Origin: Cannabis sativa
Lineage: Eukaryota > Streptophyta > Magnoliopsida > Rosales > Cannabaceae
DNA length: 64,000 nt
Reading direction: 5' to 3'
Assembly: GCF_029168945.1 (NCBI RefSeq)
Contig: NC_083602.1
Span: forward strand, 70,576,600 to 70,640,599
A program made the position numbers and the translations under genes. Shown here one piece after another: positions 1 to 11,780 of the stretch (position 1 is its first letter; every line of letters begins with the position of its first letter). The notes under the pieces were generated by a model. That model searched no databases, was not told the DNA's origin, and worked only from the letters and a program-made list of their open reading frames with translations.

Positions 1-11
1 ACTCCAAAGCT

Positions 12-3000
12 TTGCATGCTCTATTCAATGCTGTCTCCACCAATCAATTAAAAGTGATCTCGAATTGTGAAGTTGCTAAAGATGCTTGGGAAAAGTTGAA
101 AATCAAGAATGAGGGAACTGATGCTGTTAAAAAGGCTCGCCTTCGGTCGTTAGCTAAATCCTTTGAGAATCTGTCAATGGAGGAAGATGAATCTGTCTCA
201 GAGTTTCATGCTAAGCTGTGCGACATCTCGAATGAATCGTATGCTCTTGGTAAGACTTACTCCAACAAGAAACTTGTGAGGAAGCTTCTTGGTGTTCTTC
301 CAAAAAGATTCATGTCCAAAGTGACTTCGATCGAAGAAAGTAGAGATATTGAAGCTCTTGATCTAGATGAATTGATTGGATCTCTCCAAAATTATGAGTT
401 AACTCTTGAAAGATGGGAAAAAGGGAAGAAACTCAAGAGCTCTGAGAAAGAAAAATCCGAGATGGGTGTTGCGTTCATTCATAAGGAAGAGATCTCTAAA
501 GATGTTGATTTGTCCGAGTCCTTTACAGACTCTAATCTGGCCCTTCTTGCAAAGAATTATGCTCGTTTCCTAAAAAAGAACTTCAAGAGATCTAATTCAG
601 GCAATAAAGAGAACTTTTCGGGGAGGAATTCCACTGGCCCTAACAGACAGTCTCAACAAAATGAAAAGAAAGGGAAGGGAATACAATGTCACGAATGTTT
701 GGGCTTTGGCCACATTCAGGCAGAATGTGCTAATACTCTCAAGAAAAAGAAGGCCTTGGCTGTTACCTGGAGTGACAGTGAAGAAGAAGAGACTAGTGAT
801 GAATCCAAGGAGGATAAGTCAGTGATAGCTTTTATGGCTAGGGAGTCGGTCCCTGAAGATTCTGAGGGTGAGGAACTTAATTCAGATACTGAATCTACTA
901 TTGATGAAAAGAATAAGGCCTATGAGGAGATGTTTGCACAATGGACCTATATGGCTAGGAGAGTGAAGGAATTACAGGATTTGAACAAAACTCTTGATGA
1001 CAGCAAATGTGAACTTGAAGATAAACTGAAGAAACTCACGATGGAGTTGTGCTCTAAAGATAGTGAGATATACAAGTTAACTGCAGAACTTGTGAGAGCC
1101 AAGCAATCCCTTTCCCATGTGCCCTCAGGTACTGCTGCCTTGAATCAAGCTCTTCAAAATCAGAAACCTTATGGAGACAGAACCTCTATAGGATACAAAC
1201 TGCTATACAATCAAGGTCATGACCTGTCTATTGATGATAACTCTGCCCCATCCTCTGGTGACAAAATAAAGTTTGTATCTGCATCATCAACTCCCAAGGA
1301 TGATCAGCCTGAGAAAGAATCAGATGAATCTAAAAGAGGTCCAGTCCGTGATAAGTTAGCTGTCAAGCAAACTGACCGATTTGTCCCAGTGTGTCACTTC
1401 TGTAATAAAAAGGGTCATATCAGGCCACGATGCTACAAGCTTCGAACTTACTTGACCAACATCATCAACAAGAAATCGGGCCAGAATAAATTTCCATTTA
1501 TCCCTCAACATGGACCTACAAAGAAGAAAAAAAACAGACGTGAAAATCTTGCTCTTGTTGCTCACACCTCCTTGTCTGCCATGAAAGATAATTGCTGGTA
1601 TTTTGATAGTGGATGCTCTCGTCACATGACAGGTTCCTTCAATGGTCTACGTAACTTCCATTCCTCCAAAGAAGGATTTGTCACTTTTGGTGATGGTAAT
1701 AAAGGGGAAATAATGGGACAAGGTGACCTGGATCTCTCTGAGTGTTTTCCCCGAACTGGAGTTCTATTTGTAAAAGGTCTAAAGGCTAACTTAATCAGCA
1801 TCAGCCAACTCTGTGATGCCAACTATGATGTGAGCTTCACCAAAACTCAATGTTTAGTCTCATCTGAAGGACAATCAGTTCTCACAGGAAATAGAACTGC
1901 TGACCATTGCTATGTACTAACCAACCAAGTGAAATGTCACAGAGTTTTCTTGGATAAACCAGACCTATGGCACTACAGACTTGGGCATCTCAACTACAGA
2001 GATTTAAAGAAAATTGTCTCCATCAAAGCTGTTCGTGGGATACCAGAGTTCAGACTGGGAAAAGATCGGGTGTGTGGTCCATGTCAACGAGGTAAACAAA
2101 TCAAGGCTTCTCATCCTCCTATTAACGCTCTACTCACATCCAAGGTGCTTGAGCTATTGCATGTTGATTTGATGGGTCCTATGCAAACTGCAAGCATTGC
2201 TGGAAAAAGATATGTCATGGTATGTGTAGATGATTTCTCCAGATTTACCTGGGTAAATTTTCTTAAAGAAAAATCTGATACCTTTGGGGCTTTCTCCTCT
2301 CTCTGTCTAAAGCTCCAGAACGAAAAGGATGCCACCATAGGTAAGGTCTATCGTGTCAGAAGTGACCATGGGAAGGAATTCGAAAATGAGATCTTTGCTC
2401 AATTTTGTGATAAAATGGGTATTAGTCATGAGTTCTCTGCACCAAAGACTCCACAGCAAAATGGGATAGTAGAACGAAAAAATAGAACCCTCCAGGAGAT
2501 GGCTAGAGTGATGTTGTGTGCAAAGGGGGTTGCAATTCGTTTTTGGGCCGAAGCTGTGAACACTGCATGCTATATTTGTAATCGGGTTCATTTGAGAACT
2601 GGTGCCACTCAAACTCCATATGAACTGTGGAAAGGCAAGACTCCTAATCTGAGCCATGTACATATCTTTGGGTGTATCTGCTATATCCTAAATGATCGTG
2701 ATCATCTTGGGAAATTTGATGCTCGGAGTGATGAAGGGGTCTTTCTTGGATACTCCACTAACAGTCGAGCATATCGAGTGTACAACAAAAGAACTTTCAC
2801 AGTCATGGAATCAATGAATGTTAAGTTTGATGACTTGGAAGTGTCAGACAATGGATCTGGTTCTGGTGAGGAAGAATCTCAGGACCCATGTAGTATGTCA
2901 ATTCCCTCGACTCCATTGAAACAACATAATCCTGAGATAACTTCATCTGAAGATCAACCAGACTCATCTGAGAATGAAACTTCACCCTCTGCAGAATTAA

Positions 3001-3404
3001 TTGAAGATGAGGTCATCTCCGTCCCTCAGTCTACTAGCAAAGACACAGTGTCCTCTCCTCACTCTCGGTTATACAAAAAAGGTCCACCATCTTGGATTCA
3101 AAAAGCTCATCCTCCTACCATTGTCATTGGAGACCCAAATGCTACTATGGTCACTCGTCGCAAAGTGTTAAATGTCATTGCTTTTGCATGTTATGTGTCT
3201 CTGGTAGAACCTCAAAATGTAACAGAAGCTCTTCTGGATGAGTTCTGGAATAATGCTATGCAGGATGAAATGGGACAGTTCAAAAGAAACAAGGTGTGGA
3301 TCTTAGTTCCTAAACCTGATGGAGTAACATCATTGGAACTAAATGGCTCTTCAAGAATAAATCAGATGAATTTGGGACAGTGGTTCGAAACAAAGCCAGA
3401 CTAG
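12..3404 (+). pseudogene. Copia gag-protease-integrase part of the polyprotein
   Basis: The reading frame is already open at base 1, so the true start is upstream. Residues 1-140 (from position 12) are a copia-type gag (UBN2-like). Zinc knuckles lie near residues 226-239 (CHECLGFGHIQAEC) and 461-474 (CHFCNKKGHIRPRC). An acidic coiled-coil-like stretch (about 280-365) separates them. The aspartic protease motif DSG is at residue 532, the pre-integrase HYRLGHLN motif near 655, and the integrase catalytic D719, D785, E821 has the expected 35-residue D-to-E spacing. The frame is lost near 3330-3345, where a one-base shift moves the reverse transcriptase to another frame; the last ~20 residues of this ORF are out of register. 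Confidence 0.9.
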
Positions 3405-4246
3405 TGGCCCAAGGCTATAATCAAGTCGAAGGAGTTGATTTTGAAGAAACTTTTGCCCCCGTGGCCAGACTTGAATCAATTCGACTGCTGTTGGCCGTGG
3501 CTTGTTTTCTGAAGTTCAAGCTTCACCAAATGGATGTCAAAAGTGCCTTTCTCAATGGTCTACTGCAAGAGGAGGTATATGTGAAACAGCCAAAAGGATT
3601 TGAGGACCCAAAGTTTCCTGATCATGTCTATAAACTCAAGAAAGCCTTATATGGGCTTAAACAAGCTCCGAGAGCATGGTATGACAGGTTAACTTCATTC
3701 CTTCTCGACAATGGCTTTGCCAGAGGTACTGCTGACAATACTCTCTTTATTAAACTCCTGCAACCAGGTATCTTTGTAGCTCAAATTTATGTTGATGACA
3801 TCATTTTTGGGTCAACTTGTGAAAAAGAAGTTGTCAAGTTTGTTGACCTTATGACTAGTGAATTTGAAATGAGTCTTATAGGGGATCTGAGTTTTTTTCT
3901 AGGCTTACAGATTAAGCAAACTGATCAGGGTATTTTTATCTCTCAGTCCAAATATGTTCGAAAAATGCTTGAGAAGTTTGGCTTAGATCATACTAAACAT
4001 GCACCTACCCCGTTAAGTACTACCACCAAACTTAGCAAAGACGAGTCTGGTGAGTCAGTTGACCCCACCCTATATAGAGGAATGATAGGTAGTCTTCTTT
4101 ACTTAACAGCCAGTAGACCTGATATTTGCTTTAGTGTAGGGTTGTGTGCTCGATATCAAGCTAATCCCAAACAGTCTCATCTGTCAGCTGTTAAGCGTAT
4201 TTTTAAATACCTATCTGGCACTTCAGAATTTGGGTTGTGGTATTCC
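3343..4246 (+). pseudogene. Copia reverse transcriptase, frame-shifted from the upstream ORF
   Basis: Homology to copia reverse transcriptase resumes about position 3343 in a different frame from gag-integrase and runs to a TGA at 4247-4249. Family landmarks include [11 protein letters not shown] at the N-terminus, the segment around [11 protein letters not shown], and the catalytic YVDD at about 3788-3799. Without the frameshift and the TGA this would be one continuous pol with the preceding and following segments. The enzyme would copy element RNA to DNA in cytoplasmic particles; this copy is inactive as read. Confidence 0.9.
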
Positions 4247-4249
4247 TGA

Positions 4250-4729
4250 GATACCAACATGTCCATTGTTGGATACAGTGACTCTGATTGGGCTGGGAGT
4301 CTTGATGATAGGAAAAGTACCTCGGGAGGGTGTTTTTACCTGGGAAATAATCTTGTATCATGGTTAAGCAAAAAACAAAATTCCATTTCCCTTTCTACTG
4401 CAGAAGCTGAGTATATAGCAGCTGGTAGCTGCTGTACTCAACTGATCTGGCTTAATAAGATGGTTACTGATTATGGATTTCCCCAAAACTCCTTGGTCCT
4501 TTACTGTGATAGCACAAGTGCCATTAACATTTCCAAAAACCCAGTTCAGCACTCACGTACCAAACACATCGACATACGGTATCATTTTATTCGACATTTG
4601 GTTGAATCTAAACTGCTAACTATTACTCATGTGTCTACAGGTGCTCAACTAGCTGATTTGTTCACTAAGGCTCTGGATGCTCACACCTTTGCCCATCTTC
4701 GCAACTCCATTGGAGTGTGCACTATCTGA
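4250..4729 (+). pseudogene. Copia RNase H, separated from RT by an in-frame stop
   Basis: The ORF after the TGA at 4247-4249 starts with DTNMSIVGYSDSDWAG and contains the copia RNase H landmarks SDSDWAG, LSTAEAEYIA, YCDSTSAI and KHIDIRYHF, ending at TGA 4727-4729. It is in the same frame as the reverse transcriptase, so a single nonsense codon divides the two domains. It would degrade the RNA strand during reverse transcription. An ATG occurs at 4259, but it is unlikely to be a natural start. Confidence 0.88.
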
Positions 4730-5684
4730 TCCTATGAAAGTTGCATCTTACAAGAGGCAACTGCCTTTGGCTGTGGTAAGTTAGTCAATTTTATATATAC
4801 AAGGAGTTCTTATATAGTTTGGATCATAGTTGTATGTGATTAGGGATGAATCCTCAGTTACCCCAGTTGAAAAAGCTACCTTTCATGGATGCAATGGGAA
4901 GAGCTATCCTTGTACCTTTGAGTGTCTAGAACAGTTTGCTCCTTTTTCAGTCACTCTCAGAGAAACATCCAAAGGATGACGGCTACATCTCCATGACAGA
5001 GTGAAAGCTTTAACTGGTTGGCAAAACCCAGAGAGTGTTGCTTTATCAGAAAAAGGGAAATCTTTCCATATTTGAATAAAAAAAAAAAACAGAAAAAGGG
5101 GGGGAAGTCAATTATCCTCTTCAATTCATATAGTTTTTTTTTAGATGAGTGAAGTGCCTTGATTAGTCTCTTGGTGCTTCACATGAGGACACATCACACA
5201 CAAATGGTAGCTTTGATTCATCCTTGTTCATGTGTCAATTATAGTCCCTTCTAGCATATGACTTTGCTCCTTCATGTTCTCATATTTTAATTGACTATCT
5301 TATCTATGCCAAGTGTATGGTTGTCTTGTGTAGTGCCTTTCTCAGGCTATTTTTGCACTGGTGTGTGCGTCCACAAAGCATATAATTGTTTTTTTTTTTT
5401 TTCTTTCTTCACTGTTGAGCTCGTGTAGTCCATGTCGTATATTCACATTTTTTTTAAAATTACCATCTGTGTTCTCATATTGTTTGTGTTACGTTTGTGC
5501 TAATGGGCTTTTAAATCTGCTAATGGGCTTGGGCTTTTCCGTTGGTCACAAAGGGTAGTTTGGTCTTTTCCATTTCTCAGTAATAAAAATCTTGTTTTAC
5601 CATCATTTGAATTTCACCTACCCTGTCAGTGGCACTATTCATCTTCTCCCTGCTCTGTTTTCATTCGAGTGACTGTTCCTCACC
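4730..5684 (+). other. Spacer between pol and the extra ORF of the Sirevirus-like element
   Basis: No convincing coding region is seen. The segment contains a purine run (AAAAAGGGGGGGAAG near 5092-5107), T-runs around 5390, and AT-rich text. The purine run resembles the extra polypurine tracts reported for Sireviruses. A 65-codon open frame here is low-complexity and not supported. Confidence 0.6.
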
Positions 5685-7526
5685 GTGAGCCTTCTTCAGC
5701 CTCGCTTGGTTGTGCAAGGCCGTGTCAATATGGGAAAACGGGCTAATCGTCATGTTAAAACCTCAGCCTTGATTGGAGATGATTCTTCGTCTCGCATGCA
5801 GTCGGAGGAACCAAGTGGGTCTCCCACCAGGATTGTCACTCCTCCATGTCCACCACGATCAGGTACACCTCCTTCCCCTTCTAATGTACCCAGGCGGTTT
5901 ACTAGGTCTATGTCCATCCCATTTGCCTCGCCTAAGGTCTATACTCCCACTGTGTCTGACTCGTCCCAACCCCCAGTGTCTACGCATTCACCTAAGAGAA
6001 AAAGGGGTGCCTCTGATGATCCTCTTTTGTCTCGGTCTAAGAAAACTAAAATCCCTCCACCTTGTGCGTCTGAGTCAACCACATCTAACGCACCATTTTA
6101 CTCAAATGATAAGCTTCTTAGGTTTCAGGAAAATGTGTGTCGTCGTCCCTTGTGGCCTGAATATCGGGTTAAACTCAAGTATTTTCCCAAAATACAAGAG
6201 TTGATTGAACGTCGTGGGTGGTCATTATCAGTTACTCACCTCCAAACCCCAAATGAGAACCTGGTTAGGGAATTTTATGCCAACTTAGATGAAAGCATTC
6301 TGAACAAGAAAAGTCAGTTTCTGTATCTTGCATATATTAGAGGCAACAGGTTTAGGTTTGCTCCATCCACCATTAGCTGTGTCCTAAAAATCAAAACCAT
6401 CTCACACCCTACATTTAATGATGAGTATAAGCCTGAGTTTAAAGAAGTTGGTATTGAGATTACTGGCAATCCCACCTTTGTGTGGACTGGGAAGGAGTTA
6501 CCTGTCACTGTACTTTCGGAGTTTTACAGAGTCCTCCATAAAATAGCTATGTCCAACTGGTGGGCTAATTCACATATCTCCACGATCAACTACAACACAG
6601 CTCGATTTTTGTATGCCTTGGGAACTGGTGTAAGTATTGATCTACCAACTCTTATGTATGATCGGATTATGAGCTCTGCCTCTACCAAGAGTATCAAGCA
6701 TACTCTGCCTTATCCCAGCTTGATCAACAGAATAGTTAAACGGGGTTCTCCAGTTGTTTATGAACAAGACAAAATCCTGCCTGTCCCATCCATTGGTAAA
6801 TCCTTCAATCCAGTGCATAGCAAACCACTGCCCTTGTCAGTAATGGATGTCTCTGCTGTTGGGGCATCACTTATGGAAGATTTACCATCTGCATCAACTG
6901 GTCCGTCATCCTCTCGAGATGGTGCTGCTTCAACTCCTTGGCAATCTCAATTGCTCACCACAGTTACTGATCTGGCCACCTCCTATGCTCGTGATCAACT
7001 CAGGCAACGTCGGTTTGAAAAATCAGTCATTGATGTTCTCACTGCTATGGCTAATGTCCTCAAGGAATCTGAAGTTTCTCCAGCTGTTAATACCCCAGGG
7101 ATTGTGTCTAGCTCTTCTTCAGATGGCTCTGATCAGCATAAGGCCTCTCCTGCTGTCTCTCCATCTAATGCAGCCGTAGATTCATCTGCCCCACACAGTC
7201 AGCCACAGATGTCTGCAGTCCCTCCTGTACCATTACCTACTGAGGGTCCCAGTGTTCCAGTCCCTTCTCCATCAGCTGGCATTGACAAGGAGATTGATTC
7301 TTGGTTTCAGCAAGGCGACATTATTGGGGCTGCTATTCAGGGGGAGCCTTTACATTCTGCTGCCGTCGAGGGGGAGACTTCACAATCTGCTGCAGTCCAG
7401 GGGGAGCCTTCTCATATGGCAGTTGTTCAGGGGGAGATTTCCACTGTAGCTCCGTCCTCTGCTCCAGATGTTGGTGACTCAAGGATTTTTGGTGCTCCTC
7501 TGGTCTCATATTCCAGCAGTGATTGA
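5685..7526 (+). CDS. Extra (env-like) ORF with plant-transposon-protein domain
   Basis: An intact frame of 613 codons opens with GTG at 5685; the first ATG, at 5730, gives 597 residues and is the likelier start. The N-terminal ~130 residues are Ser/Pro/Thr-rich with a basic KRKRG cluster. A central globular region (about 160-375, with RRPLWPEYRVKLKYFPKIQ and MSNWWANSHIST) resembles the domain called 'putative plant transposon protein' found in retroelement extra ORFs. A low-complexity C-terminus follows, with four degenerate repeats of about 14 residues (VQGEPSHSAA-like; 7324-7445). I see no clear signal peptide or strong transmembrane helix, so 'env-like' describes position only. Its openness contrasts with the broken pol. 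Confidence 0.8.
   Translation: MSLLQPRLVVQGRVNMGKRANRHVKTSALIGDDSSSRMQSEEPSGSPTRIVTPPCPPRSGTPPSPSNVPRRFTRSMSIPFASPKVYTPTVSDSSQPPVSTHSPKRKRGASDDPLLSRSKKTKIPPPCASESTTSNAPFYSNDKLLRFQENVCRRPLWPEYRVKLKYFPKIQELIERRGWSLSVTHLQTPNENLVREFYANLDESILNKKSQFLYLAYIRGNRFRFAPSTISCVLKIKTISHPTFNDEYKPEFKEVGIEITGNPTFVWTGKELPVTVLSEFYRVLHKIAMSNWWANSHISTINYNTARFLYALGTGVSIDLPTLMYDRIMSSASTKSIKHTLPYPSLINRIVKRGSPVVYEQDKILPVPSIGKSFNPVHSKPLPLSVMDVSAVGASLMEDLPSASTGPSSSRDGAASTPWQSQLLTTVTDLATSYARDQLRQRRFEKSVIDVLTAMANVLKESEVSPAVNTPGIVSSSSSDGSDQHKASPAVSPSNAAVDSSAPHSQPQMSAVPPVPLPTEGPSVPVPSPSAGIDKEIDSWFQQGDIIGAAIQGEPLHSAAVEGETSQSAAVQGEPSHMAVVQGEISTVAPSSAPDVGDSRIFGAPLVSYSSSD
7324..7445 (+). repeat. Tandem in-frame repeats carrying CAGGGGGAG
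   Basis: Four copies of a ~42-base unit at the C-terminus of the extra ORF each contain CAGGGGGAG or GAGGGGGAG. The core matches the polypurine tracts at 7536-7547 and 7714-7726. They encode the VQGEP-type peptide repeat and also look like extra polypurine tracts. Confidence 0.75.
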
Positions 7527-7713
7527 TTATGATCATCGAGGGGGAGTTATTTTACCTTTTGATATAATCTTTGTTCTTACCTTTTGATATAAACATTGTA
7601 CACGGTTTTTTTTTGGGGTTTGTGTTAACATTGTGGATACTGGCTGTGTTTTAGTATTGCGTATGTCTAAACTGTTGATGATTTCAATGTGGTTTGTCGT
7701 TGATCATAATTTG

Positions 7714-7726
7714 CCAAGGGGGAGAT
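7714..7726 (+). promoter_or_regulatory. Polypurine tract before the 3' LTR
   Basis: AAGGGGGAGAT lies immediately before the LTR start TGTAAGTGTC. A second, similar run (GAGGGGGAG) is at about 7538. The tract primes plus-strand DNA synthesis in LTR retrotransposons. Confidence 0.75.
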
Positions 7727-8438
7727 TGTAAGTGTCGTGTTTCTGTGTGGCAAATTAGATATTACTGTTGTTTGGTAATTCTGAAATTGCATTTGCTTTT
7801 CTAACATCTTATCTGTAGTTAGTTGCATCTGTCTTCACTAAATTCATTTTAGTGCCATGTCAGCTTTCTGCAAGGTTGTTAGTTTGTGCCAGCTGTACAT
7901 TGCTGGTTGTTTAGTTAGTTAGGTTTATTATCTTCAGCATATAAATACTGTGAGATCTGTCATACTAACTAACTCTCTTCTGTTAGAATCGTCTATTGGA
8001 TTCTTGCTCTGCTAGGGCTTCTCTTTCTGTGTTTGTTTCTTGAATGTGCAGATTGATATTTCGAAGATCTTCTGGTGGTTGAAGATGGAGATTGAATCTG
8101 CCTGATCTGAGGGGAGTTCAGATCAATCAGCTGAATGAGATTCAGCTGTCTGAATATTCAGAGTTCGTGTTTACAGGGATCTTTTGGTGATTAGATCTTG
8201 ATACTTGAATTTGTTCAAGTATTAGGTAACATTGTATAAAAGTCAATTTAGATTACATTGTTTGATTTGTAGAATCAGAACTGGTATTTGTAATTGAATT
8301 GATTTTATAGTGGATGTTACTTTACCCGGTTCAAGGGAACCCAAGCACTACTCGGTTGGAATGCGTTTCCAATGCGGAGGAAGCTTGTAAATTCTGTGTT
8401 CTTTGATTTACACTTCATTTAATTCACAGAAATAATCA
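7727..8438 (+). repeat. 3' LTR of the Sirevirus-like element
   Basis: It starts TGTAAGTGTCGTG directly after the polypurine tract. A TATAAATA box lies at 7940-7947, where LTR transcription would begin. The right boundary is not fixed; candidates ending in CA lie at 8412, 8428 and 8438, since the 5' LTR is outside the window and no target duplication can be compared. Confidence 0.7.
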
Positions 8439-8489
8439 ATTTAGGTAATTAGTACTCAATCAATAGTAATTAGGACCTTCAAAGAGTTT

Positions 8490-9035
8490 TGTTTCCAATG
8501 GAGTTGTTGCATTTGCTCTACCTTATCTTAATCACTGGACGGATGCTTAACAACATGATACTAATGTAGAGGAATCTGCTTCTTCCTCTGCTGTCGGTAG
8601 TGAGCATTGGAGGATACCTAGCTATTGTTAACATGAGTATGGTCAATGTGGATGCCTCTATTTTTAGTGGGACTGGTAGCTTTGAGGTTGGTTAGATAGC
8701 GCGTGATCATGATGAAAAGTTTTTAAGGTCGATTGGTTGAGTCGAAATCGGTGGCTAGTTATATACAATCGTATATGGCAAAAGCATTGGCTATCAAGGA
8801 AATTCTTAATTGGATTCAATATTAGACTCTTTCTCAAGTGGTTGTTGAAATTGATTAGCAATTGGTTGTTCATACAATTTGTCAGACATATCAAACGGCT
8901 TCCCCGTTTGGTTTGATTATCCATTTTTGTAAATAATATTTCATTTGTCTTTGTTAAGCGCTTTATGAATAAAGTGGTCAATTGTTTAGCGCGTTCTATT
9001 TGTTCTTTGTCAGGTCGTCAACTTAGTGAAAGCTT
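8490..9035 (+). pseudogene. LINE (L1-type) C-terminal RNase H remnant
   Basis: On the + strand the text MVNVDASIF at about 8639, AKALAIKEILNWI at about 8776, and later VVNCLARS match the RNase H-like domain (RVT_3 type) ending many plant LINE polyproteins. It is interrupted by several stop codons and small shifts. The upstream piece (about 8490-8635) has plausible but weak LINE-like text. The copia element may have landed inside an older LINE, since no LINE 5' part is visible. It is related in family to the better-preserved minus-strand LINE at 18.0-19.7 kb. Confidence 0.65.
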
Positions 9036-9902
9036 ATACCTTCTCATCTTTAAACTATTTTATTAGATTATCTACTTAATTAATAATACAACAATATTTT
9101 CATTTAAAAAAAATATATCTGTCCAAGAAATTTAAACAATTAATAAAATAATAATTGTAACTTACCACATGCCAAAAAAATGTCAATACCCTCAATAAAA
9201 CATGTTCGATTTTCATGTTACATGATACGTATCATCATTTTCCATTTCAATAATTATTTAAACTATAAATTTAACCTTTTTTTAAGTAAATATATATAAT
9301 AACATCATACATATATTGTCTTCGTAAATAAATATACATGTATTGTCCAAATAAAAAACCATCATTCAGATGTATATTTTTGTTTGTTTGGGACATTAAT
9401 ACATGTAGTATTTTGCGCACATTTTGTTACATTAAATATATTAATATAATATAAAAAAAAAGTACTATATTACTATGTAAACGGTTGATGATCACACTTT
9501 TTACACAAACTGTTATAGAATTTATATACAATAGCCTATTTCCTTAGCAATAGTTTTCGTGAAACTGAAAAGCGCTAAATTATTTTAAGAAAGATAAGAA
9601 ATTCTTATGTAATTTCATTAGAATAGCAATAAGCTCAGTTACCACCAAATAAAAATAGATTACCTGTAGTGACCTCAAATTTAGTCCACTAATCACAACA
9701 GAGCATTATCTATGATCGGAATCATGACTACGTGTAAATAATTAAAACAAGTAAATAAAATAAACACAACAATATTAGAAAGGTTTGGCCCCCTTAGTTA
9801 ACGGGTAACAACCTACTCCCCTTTTACTTGTATTGATTTAAGAGATACTACCACTTAGATAACAAGCTTTGTTATATATAGAGTAGCTCCCTATGAATTA
9901 TA
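9036..9902. other. AT-rich spacer, no gene seen
   Basis: AT-rich sequence with short homopolymers and no open frame or RNA gene that I can support. It ends at the copia LTR at 9903. Confidence 0.6.
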
Positions 9903-11780
9903 TGTTGGAGATTGTTTTACTATGATCTAGATTTTACTATCATGTATATTGTTAACATCCTAAATATGAATTTTTAAAACAATAAAATTTAGACACAAAT
10001 AAAGTTTAAGAAACATTTGGTTGCAGTGGAATTAAATGACTTCTTCCACTCAGATAATTTCTAACCCTTGTATCCTTTCTGTCGCAGAGTATTATCAAGA
10101 TCTGAGCTCGATTCTCCTTCAGGTGTTGAATTCTTCACAGTCTTACACACTATGATTGAGTACCAACTTGCTATGTGTGGGCATGTATTCTATCACTATA
10201 AGACTCGAAATTTTTTGAAGAACAATGAAAGGAGGTTTGAATATAGAAGAAGGAAGAAAAAGAAGTCTCAAGAACTCTCTAGTTCTGTAACAAATTTTAA
10301 ACTAGGTTAAGAGTCATTAGTTGGATTATGAGACCATCTTATTCCTTTTATACTATTTCACTTAGGGTTAAATTTAAATTATATGACATTAAAAAATTGA
10401 TCAAAATTGGGCAAAAATGACCTTAAGTGGCCGGCCACATAGTGGGCCCCACTAAATTGGAATTTTGCCATTTTATACGACTATTTATCTTTTTCTTTCA
10501 CAAATGCCATATTTTTCAATTTCAATGATTTAAATGTCAAAACTATTTATTTAATAATTAAAATTAATTACCAAATAAAATTGTCATTTAATTTATTTAT
10601 TAATTAGACTTAATAAAGTCTCTTAATTAACAAATAAACCACAAAACTTCTTTTCTTCACAATTAAGCCCTAGGTTAGTGAAAATTTATAAATAAGACAT
10701 AGTCTAATTTTAGAATTATAATTGATTAATTAAAACCAATTAACCGAGTCTTACAAGCAGTATTATCTCAACTAGTATGGGGACCATGGGCCTATATAAC
10801 CGAGCTTCCAATAAGCAGATCTAAAATTTACTAAGTAAATTCCCTAACTTATTAATTTCTCCTTGCACTACTATAGATTTAGAATTACACTCTCAATTAT
10901 ATAGAATGCTCTATATGTTCCATGATATAGATATGTTATGAAATTTAACCATCGTTCTAATCCCAATAATCAAAGATCATCTACAAATGATTTACATGAG
11001 TAGGGACAAATTTACCGTTTCACCCCTCAATATATTTTATCCTTAAAACACTTACCTTCCTATAATGATATTGCAGTAAACTAATATATAACTGAAATAA
11101 GAGCTCTTCCATTTATCTCTATTAAGCCAATAAGCTCGAAGGAAATCATTATTTTACTTCTATGTCCAAACAGAAGCTATAGGTTTCATATCTATGAGTA
11201 GCACTTCAACTCAATTGTAATATCATGTTCTCAAGTTGTATGTGTGACCTGAACCAAATGATAGGCTTTAACAAACAACTCTAAGAACACAAATAACACT
11301 CTTGAATCGAAATTAACCATATCAGGATTACGATCTTTTGATCTAAAATCAACCAATGATATTAACTTAGAAAGATATAACTGTAAGATTATAATATCTT
11401 TACCAAGATCAATATCAGTCCCAGTCCATTGTATACTCCATACATTCAATACTAGCATACTTTGCCAATGTTCTGGAAAGAACATAACACATATCCAAGG
11501 TGTAAGTAAGCTAATTTATAACTGGCTATCACATCAGTGTAAATTCAGTGCACTGATGAATCATGGGACATAATTTTTTGAAGCATATAATCACAATTAC
11601 CTTCCACTGTGTTAACATTACTGTAATTGTGAATAACTATATGTTTTGGATTTAACAAAAATTGTATATTAAGCCATAAACATAAAAACTACATCTAAAT
11701 ATAAATGACTTCTAATCTTCTATTGATAGCAAATACGATTATATTGAAATGGGTTTTATTTAGGGCATAAAATCCCAACA
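9903..11780 (-). repeat. LTR of minus-strand copia family, copy A
   Basis: The segment begins TGTTGG and ends CCAACA, the inverted ends expected of an LTR, and is collinear with the repeats at 24857-26736, 44047-45922 and 46492-60256. Reading on the minus strand it starts TGTTGGGATTTTATGCC and ends with ...CTAGATC...CCAACA. The polypurine tract (minus: AAGTGGGAGTT) abuts its high-coordinate end, so this is the 3' LTR of a minus-strand element. A TATA-like box on the minus strand (plus CTTTTATA, 10345-10352) lies inside. Length is about 1.88 kb. Confidence 0.85.

Larger units (their letters stand above)
1..8438 (+). mobile_element. Ty1/copia retrotransposon, Sirevirus-like, 5'-truncated by the window edge
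   Basis: The order gag, protease, integrase, reverse transcriptase, RNase H defines a Ty1/copia element. A long extra ORF between RNase H and the 3' LTR, a gag with two zinc knuckles, and several GGGGGAG polypurine runs before the LTR fit the Sirevirus (SIRE/Maximus) lineage. The 5' LTR, primer-binding site and start of gag lie before base 1. Pol has a frameshift and a nonsense codon, so this copy cannot make its own polyprotein, while the extra ORF stays open. The exact 3' end of the LTR is uncertain (8412-8438), because the 5' LTR and its target duplication are not in view. Confidence 0.9.

Noticed and set aside
5685..7526. Calling the extra ORF a true viral envelope
   Set aside because: No signal peptide, fusion peptide or clear transmembrane helix is visible; position alone supports 'env-like'.
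10068..10310. 80-codon ORF in the copia LTR
   Set aside because: Lies inside LTR copy A and is not conserved as a frame in copies B, C or D.
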